64,000 bases of DNA from Ignavibacteriae bacterium HGW-Ignavibacteriae-4 (GTDB lineage: Bacteria > Bacteroidota > Ignavibacteria > Kapaibacteriales > UBA2268), in the NCBI GenBank assembly GCA_002839765.1, contig PGYR01000011.1, positions 1 to 64,000 of the forward strand, in the 5' to 3' direction. The notes beneath the pieces were generated by a model that had not been told where the DNA came from, searched no databases, and worked only from the letters and a program-made list of their open reading frames with translations. Every line of letters starts with the position of its first letter. The stretch's first letter is position 1. Below are positions 44,585 through 53,710 of the stretch, piece after piece. Made by a program: the position numbers and the translations under genes.

Positions 44585-44620
44585 GAGACAGCCACGTCCT
44601 TTCAGTCCTCGCTGTGACAG
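44585..44620 (+). repeat. Family C repeat, copy 1
   Basis: Begins GAGACAGCCACGTCCTTTCA and ends GTCCTCGCTGTGACAG. The copy at 56515-56550 matches it at about 30 of 36 positions. ACAGC near one end pairs with GCTGT at the other. It is followed here by nine T and could act as a plus-strand terminator. Confidence 0.65.
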
Positions 44621-44643
44621 TTTTTTTTTCAGAACTACCACTT

Positions 44644-44680
44644 AAAAAAAACAACTAATCCCATTAGTATAGGATTAGTT
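44644..44680 (-). terminator. Terminator of the glycan operon
   Basis: AACTAATCC and GGATTAGTT (44653-44661 and 44672-44680) pair around ten bases. On the minus strand this is followed by TG and then eight T. It lies about 30 bases past the stop of the giant glycosyltransferase gene. Confidence 0.85.
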
Positions 44681-44711
44681 GAGTGTGTGTTATATAATTT
44701 CTGATTTTATT

Positions 44712-47700
44712 CTACAAGGAGTGCAAAATTCCCTCAAGCAAATCAGCAGCTTCTTCGTGTTGAGGATATATTTTTAAAGTACGTTCTAAGTAATCTTTTG
44801 CTTTTTCTGTTTCACCATTTTCAAATAGAATTTCTCCTATTCCGAATAGTGCGTCTATATTATTTTCATTCATTTCTAGCGATGCTTCGTAAATCTGAAC
44901 TGCAGATTCCAAGTCACCCATTGTCGCCATTATCTCGCCTGTGAAAGCAAGGATATGGTCTAGTGTCAAACTTATCTGACTATCATGTCTTAACCGTTGC
45001 CAATTATTCATAATATCAGTTTGCATTTGCAACGCTTCTTCGAACTCACCACCAAAGGCCAATGTTTTAGCTTTCAGATATTGATAATCAACATCTGCAG
45101 GGTTGAAGCTCTCCAAGAACTCGTGAGCAAGCTCATAGTTCCCGGTATTCAGCATTATCAGTACAGTTTCTTTGAGAGCCAATGCTTCGTAATCATCAGA
45201 TAACTCACCTGACTCTACTACTTCTTTGTATAGAGCGAGTGCAGTTTCATAATCGAAATTATTGAATGCCTGCTCTGCCTCACCTAGTAGTATGTATGAG
45301 TCAACAATCTCAGGTAATTTAACCATTGCCTTGGTTGCCATTTCAGTATCGTAAAGAACATCTAATCTTTTCAGAGTTTTGATTGTTGCCTTTCTCCAAG
45401 TAAAGCTAGTTCTAGCTCGGTGCGAGGCAATCAACCCTACGCTTATCAGTGAAGTTGCACTTTCAAAAGCTTCCTTCAATTTATTGCTCAAATCATCTTT
45501 ATCTGGTTCTAGCAAATATGCCTGATCTAAGAAAACCCTATCACCCATAGTCTCACCTAATGGCTTTCTAGTGGCTTTCACTTGCCAACCTACATTTTCA
45601 TCTACGAAATCATCGGTAGCGCCACCTTTTGTAACTATTACAGGCAATCCGCATGCCATAGCTTCCAAAGTTGGCAAAGAAAATCCTTCACCTCTATATG
45701 GAGAAACGAAAACATCGCATGCACGATAAAGTGCAGCAATATCTTTTTCGTCTAACATCTCATCTATATATTCTATATCGGGTGTATCGTTTATTAACTG
45801 TAGTTTATTTATATATTCTTTTGCAGTTTGTCCTTTGTAGAATGAATCACCGCCCATATCTTTGATTACCAAACATACATCGTCATGCTTGGTAAATGTA
45901 GTAACGAAGGCATCTAGGAGTATGTCAATACCCTTTCTGACTATAGTTCCACCTACAAATAAAAACTTTACTTTTTTCTTAGTTTTTAGTGGTAATTTCT
46001 TACCATAAGGTGTAAATAGCACAGGATCTATACCATTTGGGATAACCTGTATTTTGTCAGGATTTATTCCAGACTCTATATAGACATTCCTACACCAAGT
46101 AGAAGGAGTCCACACCTCATCGGCAGCATCAAACACTTCCTTCAGATCGCGTGTAAGCATTGAGAATTCCCACGGCTGATTTACTATCCATCTAGCACCC
46201 TTCGGCACTTCATTTTTCGGTGGCCATTGGTGTCTTATCCATACATACGGCAGCTTTTCTTTTGGCTTATTTTCTGGTTTTACCCTGATGTCATGCCAGT
46301 AAAGTTTTTCGTATTTGTCATTTCCTTTCGGATTGAATTTCTCTGGTTCGTAAGGCACTATAGTCAAATTAGCCACTTCGGCATCTATAATATTCGAGCA
46401 TTGCTCTCTATTTATAAGAGCTAAAGAGTGATGTACAAACTGAGTTCCTTCCCAAACTATGTTTAGCTGCGGTTGATATTCATCTGAGTAATTATACCCT
46501 TTATTGTCGTTATTTTGTGAGTTTTGCTCTGCTCTTTTTATTCCACTTGCTATTACTAGAGGTTTGCGAATTCCTTCGTTTTGATCTGAATCGGTTTGTC
46601 CTACTTCTATATCATTATAGTTTTGAGCTTTTAGTATTTCATTCAATCGAACTGAATTGAAAGTATTGACTAATGCTCTACCACTCTTCTCGAACATCAT
46701 ACTATTGAAAACGGAAAGTGACCACTCACCAGTACTGAAGAGTCTACCCATTTTTTCAATATCTGGGACTATTATTTCTAATTTACCAGATGGTTTTAAC
46801 ACCCTTTTGACTTCGTTAAGTAGTTTTTGAATATCATTATCTTCGTAGAATTCTAGAGTTCTTTCTAAAGTAATAGAATCGGCGAAAGAGTCATCTAAGT
46901 TGATTTTGCAACTATTAGTATCAAATAAAGATTGGCTTTCTGTTTTACTAAAGATGTTTGTTTTTCCACTAGAATTAGTACCATCTAGATTTAAATAAAA
47001 ATCATATGTATCACTTACTTTCTGTTCCATAACGCTCTCCTTTGCTCTCTTTCCTAGTAATTTCTCTTTGAAATCTAGCTCTACATCTTCTCTTTTCAAT
47101 GGATCATTATTAATCAATCCATCATATATACCGCCCAAATGCATCAAATAATCGTTGAAGCTAATAGGCACAGAACAATTCGCTTGCAAGTCATAAAGCA
47201 GCTCTGGATTCTTGATAATATCTAGCAATATATCTCTCAGCTCTAAGCTATTGCTATGATTGTAGATTATACCATTGTACCCATCTTCAATAAAATCAGA
47301 GATACCGCCCAAATCAGAGCCAATAACCGGCAGCCCCATAGCTAACGCTTCTTGTACAACGAACGGAGCACAATCTTCCCATATACTTGGGACTACAACT
47401 ACGTCTAGCTTATTCGCTATCTGGTTGAAATCGTCCTTGCTATAAGCGTCATGGAATACCATCTCGCAAAGTACATTTATGCTCTTAAGGAGAGCCTTAT
47501 ATTCAGGGTCAATGTAGCCGTATATATTCAGTTCCAGATCCGTTGCTTCTATTTGTGAGCAAGCAGCAATCAGTGTTTGAATACCTTTCTGCGGTATGAC
47601 GGCACCAATGAAACCTACTCTCAGTGGTTGTCCTATTTCATAATTATCTTTTCTATTAATCAAGCTAACATTATTATGAATCTGGTTCACTTTGTAGGTG

Positions 47701-50700
47701 ATTTCTGGGTAAACCCCAAATTCATTATAAATCTCAGCTTGTCTGTCAGAAACAGCTAATACCATATCACAAGAGTTTATACCACTTCTTGCACTATTAA
47801 TTCGTTGGCTATAAAGATCGTGCTTTCTATCTAAATCAGGAACGTCAGAGTTAGCAAAAAAGTCAGTATTGCTCCATTTCTCCATATCGTCAGTGAACAT
47901 ATATAGCTTAGGGTCCATCGGATGATAATTATAGGGAGTGAATATAGTCCTGATATTTCGGTCTATTGTAGGCTTTATAATCCCATAAGATAGCCCAATA
48001 AAATTGTGATAATTCACAATATCTGGTTCTATTTTATCTAAGTATTTTTCGAAGATAGTTACTATTCTATCATCACGAATTTCTCTTTCAGGCTTTTCGT
48101 AATCGAGGAATTTGACCGGACGGTTGTAAATACCAATTAGGTTTACACCCTCGTCCGTTGTCTCTTCAGTATAGTATTGGGTATAAATTTGCGGATGATT
48201 ACCGGCAGCATAAATTACAAATACTTCATACCCTTTCAGCACCAAACCTTTCGCCACAGCCTTAGGGAATGTTGTTCCCCCGCCGACTTCATTCCAACCG
48301 TACATAGTGAATAGAACTCGTTTCTTATCTGATGTTGACTTCGTCATATTTTCTATAGGTAAACCTTTAAGGTGTTTATCTGCATCCACTTCTATTTTGT
48401 CTGACCATTTGGATAAGAAATACTCGTGGTTTGCTTTATCATAACTATCTGTATTCTTGAAAAATCTCTCGAATTTCTCCATACCTACATCTATTTTTGT
48501 AATAGACTCATAATGGTAAGCAGAAGCTTTATGATTATACCATACTTTGTACCCAGCTTCGCGAACTTTCATACACAAATCCAAATCCTCATGACCGAAG
48601 TAATATTTCTCATCGAATCCACCGACATCGTGGAATAATTCTCGTCTGATGGCAAGTAAAGCACCCGTCACCATCTGAAATTCTTTGGACACGTTGACTT
48701 TCGGGTCTTCACCATCTGCGACAAGGTGAACGTGATAATGCAGATTCATATTATTGAGCTCGGGAACGGGCCCCCAAACTACACCTGCGTGCTGTATTCT
48801 ATCATCAGGATATAATAACTTAGCTCCTTGTATCCCGATAGTGTCATCATGATCAAAAGTATCTTCGAAGGCTTCCATCCAACCCGAAATACCTTCTATG
48901 TCATTATTCATAAATACTAGGTACTTACCCTTAGCTACTGCTGCACCCTGGTTATTAGCGTGCGAGTAACTTTCGTTTTTCTCATTGACAATTACAGTTG
49001 CGAAATCACCTAGGGTACTTAATAGTTTTCTCGTTTTCGGATCCGAATTATTATCAATTATTATAATTTCAACATTGTGCAAATGAGAAGTAACATGAAT
49101 AGCTCGTAAACACTTGTGAGTATATTCCAGATTTGAATGAACTGGAATAATAATAGATATTTCTATATCATCTTTGTTTTTACCTAATATTTTCCTTCTA
49201 ACTTCTTTATAGTCATACTCAAGACTTTTATTTATAGCTTGTTGTCTTTTATGTGATTCAACTTGTTCAAATAGTGTTTCTTCATCAGATTCTTCTGGGC
49301 TTAAAATATCACCCCACTTCCTATCAAATCTTTGCCAGTTAATTGTATCATATTGATGACGTGACTGCGACATAGATTCGTAATGATAGAGCAAGGACTT
49401 ACCGCAATATATTATTTTCCAATTATGCGTTATTGCCATCATACAATAGTCTGTATCTTCGAATCCATTTATATAGTTATCATCTAGAATACCGATTTCC
49501 TCAATCAGAGTATCCCTTATTAGAAAACATGCACCAGTTACTGCCTTTGCTTCTCTATTTTTGGTTGCTACAGACGTTTCACTAAGTTTCTTAAACATAA
49601 GTGGGTGATAAGGTGCCAAACGCCCCTTATCGTCACTACCTAATACAACTCCACAATGCTGAATATACTCGGACTCAGGAAAAATAAGACAAGATCCAAC
49701 TATTCCAGCTTTTGGTTCATTATTGAATACCAATAGCATCTCTTTTAGCCAATTCTCAGTTACTACTATATCATTATTGAGTAGTAATGCGTGTTTACCT
49801 TTTCTTGATTCTATACCTTGATTGCAAGCCTTAGCGAACCCAAGATTCTCATCATTTCTAATAAAAATAAAGTTGCTGAACTTGTCTTTGTATTGTTCGC
49901 AAATCACCGGAGTGCTATCTTCCGAAGCATTATCTACTACTATAACTTCGTAGTTGATCTCCTTACTTGTCAATCTGAAGAGTGATTCTAGGCATTGCTC
50001 AGTAAGCTGTACTTTGTTGAAACAAGGAATGATTATACTGACTTCGTAGTCAGTATTTTCGGTAGTGATTTCACTTAACTTTTCTTCAGTTTTGTAGTGC
50101 GAATAATCCAGATTTGGTTTATTTTCCATTGCATCACTTATAGCAGATTGCAGCTCATAAGCTTGTTCGAAATCGGGATTGATGATAATCTCAGCATAAA
50201 TGGCTTCGTGTGCCTCATCGTATCGACCAAGCTTAAATAAACAAAGTGCTTTAGAATAATGAAGATTAGACTGGTTTATAGTCTTACGTGGTAGCTTATC
50301 CATTAACCGTTCTGATATCTCCAGTGCCTTCTCGAAGTTTCCTTCTTCCAGATTCTTGATTAACTGAGGGAGGTCTTTTTGGGAGTCGCTTAAATTTTTT
50401 ATTATATCTAGCGTGTTGTCATCTATTAAATCCTCAGGTTTATTCTTAGCCTCAATAAATTCATTATGTAACTTTCGAAATTTTTCGGACTCTTCTATTT
50501 CACCCATCTCATATTTTATCTTTCCTAACATTAAGTAGTAGTTTACATCAGTATAATTAGTTTCAAGTATTAAATTATAACACTCATCTACATATTCATT
50601 TGCAGCTACATATTCTTTATTATTATAATGAATACTACATTTCTCTAATTGTCTCCCAAGCATCCATTTATTTGATTTATCAATACTATCTTCAATCAAT

Positions 50701-51440
50701 AAACTATAATCAGGAAATCTCAACGATAATGCTTTATAACATTCAATTGTTTTTTTGCAAGTGAAAACATCATCCTTTGATGACCAATTACTAGCGCTAT
50801 GCTGTCTGTAGCAAGCAGTAATTTCATCTAGATAAATCAAATCGCCTTTTTCAGCATGGAATAATGAAAACGGCCAATCTCCCAACTTCAAATCATAAAA
50901 CCATTCGGGGATTTCCAAATTTTCTATTCTTCTATACATAATAGAAGCAGTATTAATAAAATTTCCTTTGATCAGTCTTTCAAAATTTAATCTTCTTTGG
51001 GGTTTATGAAACCAACCTATTGCATTATCAGTAAGGTAAAAATTCTTGATGAACTCTTCATTATCACCAATTATTCTTGAGTTTGTGTAGCATATATAAC
51101 AATCAGGATTAGCTTCGAGTAGCTCTACTTGTTTTTGTAGCTTGTTATTGTCTAGCCAGAAATCATCGCCCTCTAGAACGGCTAAGTATTTGCCTTTTGC
51201 TCTATTGACTATATCTATGAAATTCCTGTTCATCCCAAAGTTCTTTTCTCTGAGTATGGGAATCAATCTAGAGTCCTGCTCGGCTAATTCTGCTATTATA
51301 TTAGGTGTGTCATCTTGCGAGGCATCATCACCTATTATTATCTCAATGTCAAAATCAACATTCTGAGCAAAGACTGACTCAATCGCTTGTCTTATGTACT
51401 TCTCTTGATTGTAGCTAATCATTATTACACTAACTAACAT
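44712..51440 (-). CDS. Giant multidomain glycosyltransferase (3x GT2, 2x GT4, TPR)
   Basis: A 2242-residue soluble protein. In order: GT2 domain about 1-230 (VSVIMISYNQEKYIRQAIES, GDDASQDDT, LEGDDFWL); TPR-like helices about 250-440; GT2 about 462-740 (VSIIIPCFNKVQLTEQCLES, LLNNDIVV); GT2 about 757-1020 (ISIIIPVHSNLEYTHKCLRA, FMNNDIEG); GT4 about 1039-1450 (VGFIGAVIPQKGIQTLI, VQEALAMGLPVIGSDLGGIS); a methyltransferase-like segment about 1490-1620 that lacks the Gly-rich SAM loop (EVKRVLKPSGKLEIIVPDIE); GT4 about 1655-2040 (FLFVGGTIVRKGIDILLDAF, SPYRGEGFSLPTLEAMACG); TPR repeats about 2045-2242. It probably builds several linkages of one surface glycan. Last gene of a three-gene operon. Confidence 0.93.
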   Translation of the reverse strand: MLVSVIMISYNQEKYIRQAIESVFAQNVDFDIEIIIGDDASQDDTPNIIAELAEQDSRLIPILREKNFGMNRNFIDIVNRAKGKYLAVLEGDDFWLDNNKLQKQVELLEANPDCYICYTNSRIIGDNEEFIKNFYLTDNAIGWFHKPQRRLNFERLIKGNFINTASIMYRRIENLEIPEWFYDLKLGDWPFSLFHAEKGDLIYLDEITACYRQHSASNWSSKDDVFTCKKTIECYKALSLRFPDYSLLIEDSIDKSNKWMLGRQLEKCSIHYNNKEYVAANEYVDECYNLILETNYTDVNYYLMLGKIKYEMGEIEESEKFRKLHNEFIEAKNKPEDLIDDNTLDIIKNLSDSQKDLPQLIKNLEEGNFEKALEISERLMDKLPRKTINQSNLHYSKALCLFKLGRYDEAHEAIYAEIIINPDFEQAYELQSAISDAMENKPNLDYSHYKTEEKLSEITTENTDYEVSIIIPCFNKVQLTEQCLESLFRLTSKEINYEVIVVDNASEDSTPVICEQYKDKFSNFIFIRNDENLGFAKACNQGIESRKGKHALLLNNDIVVTENWLKEMLLVFNNEPKAGIVGSCLIFPESEYIQHCGVVLGSDDKGRLAPYHPLMFKKLSETSVATKNREAKAVTGACFLIRDTLIEEIGILDDNYINGFEDTDYCMMAITHNWKIIYCGKSLLYHYESMSQSRHQYDTINWQRFDRKWGDILSPEESDEETLFEQVESHKRQQAINKSLEYDYKEVRRKILGKNKDDIEISIIIPVHSNLEYTHKCLRAIHVTSHLHNVEIIIIDNNSDPKTRKLLSTLGDFATVIVNEKNESYSHANNQGAAVAKGKYLVFMNNDIEGISGWMEAFEDTFDHDDTIGIQGAKLLYPDDRIQHAGVVWGPVPELNNMNLHYHVHLVADGEDPKVNVSKEFQMVTGALLAIRRELFHDVGGFDEKYYFGHEDLDLCMKVREAGYKVWYNHKASAYHYESITKIDVGMEKFERFFKNTDSYDKANHEYFLSKWSDKIEVDADKHLKGLPIENMTKSTSDKKRVLFTMYGWNEVGGGTTFPKAVAKGLVLKGYEVFVIYAAGNHPQIYTQYYTEETTDEGVNLIGIYNRPVKFLDYEKPEREIRDDRIVTIFEKYLDKIEPDIVNYHNFIGLSYGIIKPTIDRNIRTIFTPYNYHPMDPKLYMFTDDMEKWSNTDFFANSDVPDLDRKHDLYSQRINSARSGINSCDMVLAVSDRQAEIYNEFGVYPEITYKVNQIHNNVSLINRKDNYEIGQPLRVGFIGAVIPQKGIQTLIAACSQIEATDLELNIYGYIDPEYKALLKSINVLCEMVFHDAYSKDDFNQIANKLDVVVVPSIWEDCAPFVVQEALAMGLPVIGSDLGGISDFIEDGYNGIIYNHSNSLELRDILLDIIKNPELLYDLQANCSVPISFNDYLMHLGGIYDGLINNDPLKREDVELDFKEKLLGKRAKESVMEQKVSDTYDFYLNLDGTNSSGKTNIFSKTESQSLFDTNSCKINLDDSFADSITLERTLEFYEDNDIQKLLNEVKRVLKPSGKLEIIVPDIEKMGRLFSTGEWSLSVFNSMMFEKSGRALVNTFNSVRLNEILKAQNYNDIEVGQTDSDQNEGIRKPLVIASGIKRAEQNSQNNDNKGYNYSDEYQPQLNIVWEGTQFVHHSLALINREQCSNIIDAEVANLTIVPYEPEKFNPKGNDKYEKLYWHDIRVKPENKPKEKLPYVWIRHQWPPKNEVPKGARWIVNQPWEFSMLTRDLKEVFDAADEVWTPSTWCRNVYIESGINPDKIQVIPNGIDPVLFTPYGKKLPLKTKKKVKFLFVGGTIVRKGIDILLDAFVTTFTKHDDVCLVIKDMGGDSFYKGQTAKEYINKLQLINDTPDIEYIDEMLDEKDIAALYRACDVFVSPYRGEGFSLPTLEAMACGLPVIVTKGGATDDFVDENVGWQVKATRKPLGETMGDRVFLDQAYLLEPDKDDLSNKLKEAFESATSLISVGLIASHRARTSFTWRKATIKTLKRLDVLYDTEMATKAMVKLPEIVDSYILLGEAEQAFNNFDYETALALYKEVVESGELSDDYEALALKETVLIMLNTGNYELAHEFLESFNPADVDYQYLKAKTLAFGGEFEEALQMQTDIMNNWQRLRHDSQISLTLDHILAFTGEIMATMGDLESAVQIYEASLEMNENNIDALFGIGEILFENGETEKAKDYLERTLKIYPQHEEAADLLEGILHSL

Positions 51441-52639
51441 TACTCGCCTTTCATTTTATTTTTGATTCCACCAGAGTTCTGATGAATAAATGATACTAAA
51501 CTTGTTATTCTTTTTATTGAATCGGAATCCACAGCTGTTCCCGTAGGGAATGAGATAATTCTATCTGCTAGCCGTTCCGTTTTCTCTAGGAATACTGATG
51601 AATATGGATATAGTGATCTATATGGTTCCATTCTATGAATACCTGGATAGAAGTATTTACGAGCTAATATATTCTCTTTTATCAGCAAATCTATCAACTC
51701 TGTTCTTGATAGACCAAATTGCTTTTCATCAATTTCGCAAGCTATATATTGATAATTGTTCTTTTCCGAATCATTATAATTAATAATCTTTATACCATCT
51801 ATTCTATCATATTCAGTTTTATATAGATTATAATTTTCTTTATTTTTTGCTATAAAAGTATCTATAGAGTCGAATGAAGTTAGCCCCATAGCCGCAGATA
51901 TTTCATTCATTTTCCCATTAGTCCCAATGTAAGTTACATTATCGTAGCCTTGGAAACCAAAATTCTTCATTAAACGAATTCTTGCAGCAAGTTCATCGTC
52001 GTTTGTGACTATAGCCCCACCCTCAAGTGTATTGAAAAACTTAGTAGCGTGGAAGCTAAATACCTCGCCTATCCCGAAGTTACCAATCATTTTTCCATTG
52101 TGAGAACAAGCAAAAGCGTGACTGGCATCGAACAATAATTTAAGATTATGTTTTTTAGCTATTAGCTCAAGCACTTCTATATCGCAAGGTCTGCCCCATA
52201 AGTGTACACCCATAATCGCCGTTGTATTAGGGGTTATGTGCTTTTCAATCTCGGCAGGGTCTAAATTGTGAGTATTTGGGTCTATATCACAAAAGACGGG
52301 CTTTATTTCTTGCCATTGGAATGCGTGAGCACAAGCAACAAAAGTAAAAGATGGGATTATCACCTCACCTGTTATACCTGCCGCTCTTATTAGCAATTCC
52401 AATGCAACAGTCCCATTTGTTATTGCTATAGCATGTTTCACACCAACATATTCTTCTAACTTTCTTTCAAATTTATTGACTTTTGGGCCACTATTGGTTA
52501 GCCATTTACTATCTAAGACTTCATTTACTTGCGACAGGAAATACTCGCGATTACCGATATTCGGTCTACCTACATGTAGTAGACTTTCAAACTCAGTTTC
52601 GCCACCAAATCTTGCCAGATCATTTACGCTTTGTTTCAT
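51440..52639 (-). CDS. DegT/DnrJ/EryC1-family sugar aminotransferase
   Basis: A 399-residue PLP enzyme that aminates a keto-sugar nucleotide. Seen: HAIAITNGTVALELLIRAAG, EVIIPSFTFVACAHAFQW, the Asp of DASHAFACSHNGKMIGNFG, and the PLP lysine in SFHATKFFNTLEGGAIVTND near residue 190. It resembles FdtB/VioA-type enzymes that make amino-deoxy sugars; product not determined. It overlaps both neighbours (four bases with the methyltransferase gene, one with the giant transferase gene), so the three proteins are made together, and its product is likely a sugar used in the glycan. Confidence 0.92.
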   Translation of the reverse strand: MKQSVNDLARFGGETEFESLLHVGRPNIGNREYFLSQVNEVLDSKWLTNSGPKVNKFERKLEEYVGVKHAIAITNGTVALELLIRAAGITGEVIIPSFTFVACAHAFQWQEIKPVFCDIDPNTHNLDPAEIEKHITPNTTAIMGVHLWGRPCDIEVLELIAKKHNLKLLFDASHAFACSHNGKMIGNFGIGEVFSFHATKFFNTLEGGAIVTNDDELAARIRLMKNFGFQGYDNVTYIGTNGKMNEISAAMGLTSFDSIDTFIAKNKENYNLYKTEYDRIDGIKIINYNDSEKNNYQYIACEIDEKQFGLSRTELIDLLIKENILARKYFYPGIHRMEPYRSLYPYSSVFLEKTERLADRIISFPTGTAVDSDSIKRITSLVSFIHQNSGGIKNKMKGE

Positions 52640-53616
52640 TTCAAACCTAAATAAAGTATGCTTTGTTCGGTCACACCATTTCGATGCAACTCGAATTCTC
52701 CAAAATAATCCTTGCCCAATTCTAATAATTTAAAACCGCTTTCCTGTACTCTATCAGTATATCCTTTTTTCGAATAAACTCTCAAGTGGTCATCTTGACC
52801 AAATCTACGCCATCTTTCAGCAATGTCGGTGACTGTGAAATCTTCATCAATTTCCGTTCTATTTAGATTAATGGGAACCATTAGTATAGCCCACCCACCA
52901 GGTTTTAGCACTCTAAATATCTCTTGCATTGCTTTCACATCATCTGGAACATGTTCCAATACGTGAGAACAAATAACACCGTCAAAAGTATTATCATCTA
53001 AATTAACCATATTTTGAACATCAACAACTATGTCATAAGTATCAAGAAGACCATCGGCAGTAACATAATCAAACGATTTATTCCACCTCATATACTCTTC
53101 GAATGGCTTCGAAGGAGAGAAATCAAGTATTTTTAGCTTAGATCCAATCGGAGTTTCAGCCATCAATTTATTTAGGAACATAGCATAGAATCTATCTCTA
53201 TCATTAGAGCCAGATTCGTGACAGTGATATCCTTCTATATTTATAGTCTCGAAATCCTCGATTTTCAAGTCTGAATTATGCTCTTTTAATTTATCAGAAT
53301 ACATACTTGGCAATGGAAGTAATTTACTAATATGAATTCTTTTTACAGGGCAATAATATTTAAACCCAGTTTTTTCCAAAGCTGAATGAAAATAGGCCCT
53401 ATTCGTAAAATTATCTTTATTTTTAAAAATAAATTTATGTGCATCTTCTGAACTATTAATTTGTGATTCGAGTAATGCTAATTTGAACAACTTTTCATCA
53501 CTTAATTCTTTATTTTCAGTCACTAAGCCATTGAGAAAGTCTTTCGCAAGATTGTATTCTCTTAGCTCTATTAACCTATTCGATATTTGATTAAGTTCTT
53601 TTTCTTTATTTTCCAT
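52636..53616 (-). CDS. SAM-dependent methyltransferase of the glycan operon
   Basis: A 326-residue protein. Residues about 1-80 are helical and TPR-like (LRELNLAKDFLNGL-like helices). The class I methyltransferase core is at about 145-280: KLKILDFSPSKPFEEYMRW in place of the usual Gly-rich loop, YDIVVDVQNM, NTFDGVICSHVLEHVPDD (motif with catalytic-face residues), and FRVLKPGGWAILMVPINL. Likely methylates a sugar or caps the glycan. First gene of the operon. A sigma-54-like site lies about 60 bases upstream. Confidence 0.86.
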   Translation of the reverse strand: MENKEKELNQISNRLIELREYNLAKDFLNGLVTENKELSDEKLFKLALLESQINSSEDAHKFIFKNKDNFTNRAYFHSALEKTGFKYYCPVKRIHISKLLPLPSMYSDKLKEHNSDLKIEDFETINIEGYHCHESGSNDRDRFYAMFLNKLMAETPIGSKLKILDFSPSKPFEEYMRWNKSFDYVTADGLLDTYDIVVDVQNMVNLDDNTFDGVICSHVLEHVPDDVKAMQEIFRVLKPGGWAILMVPINLNRTEIDEDFTVTDIAERWRRFGQDDHLRVYSKKGYTDRVQESGFKLLELGKDYFGEFELHRNGVTEQSILYLGLK

Positions 53617-53675
53617 TTACATAAGTATTAAAAATTGTCGATATTTGTGCAATTATTGGTTAACATAAACACTCA

Positions 53676-53690
53676 ACAATCATTGTGCCA
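53676..53690 (-). promoter_or_regulatory. Sigma-54-like promoter upstream of glycan operon
   Basis: On the minus strand: TGGCAC, five bases, TTGT. The consensus is TGGCAC-N5-TTGC, so only the final base differs. Predicted initiation about 12 bases further gives a leader of about 48 bases before the methyltransferase start. RpoN and an NtrC-type activator are both encoded in this window. It also lies just before mnmE on the other strand, so chance cannot be ruled out. Confidence 0.4.
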
Positions 53691-53710
53691 TTAACAAAAC
53701 AAGATAATAT

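Noticed and set aside
44294-44641. 115-codon minus-strand frame across the 44.4 kb gap
   Set aside because: It runs through repeat families A, B and C, has no family resemblance, and overlaps the start of a real gene.
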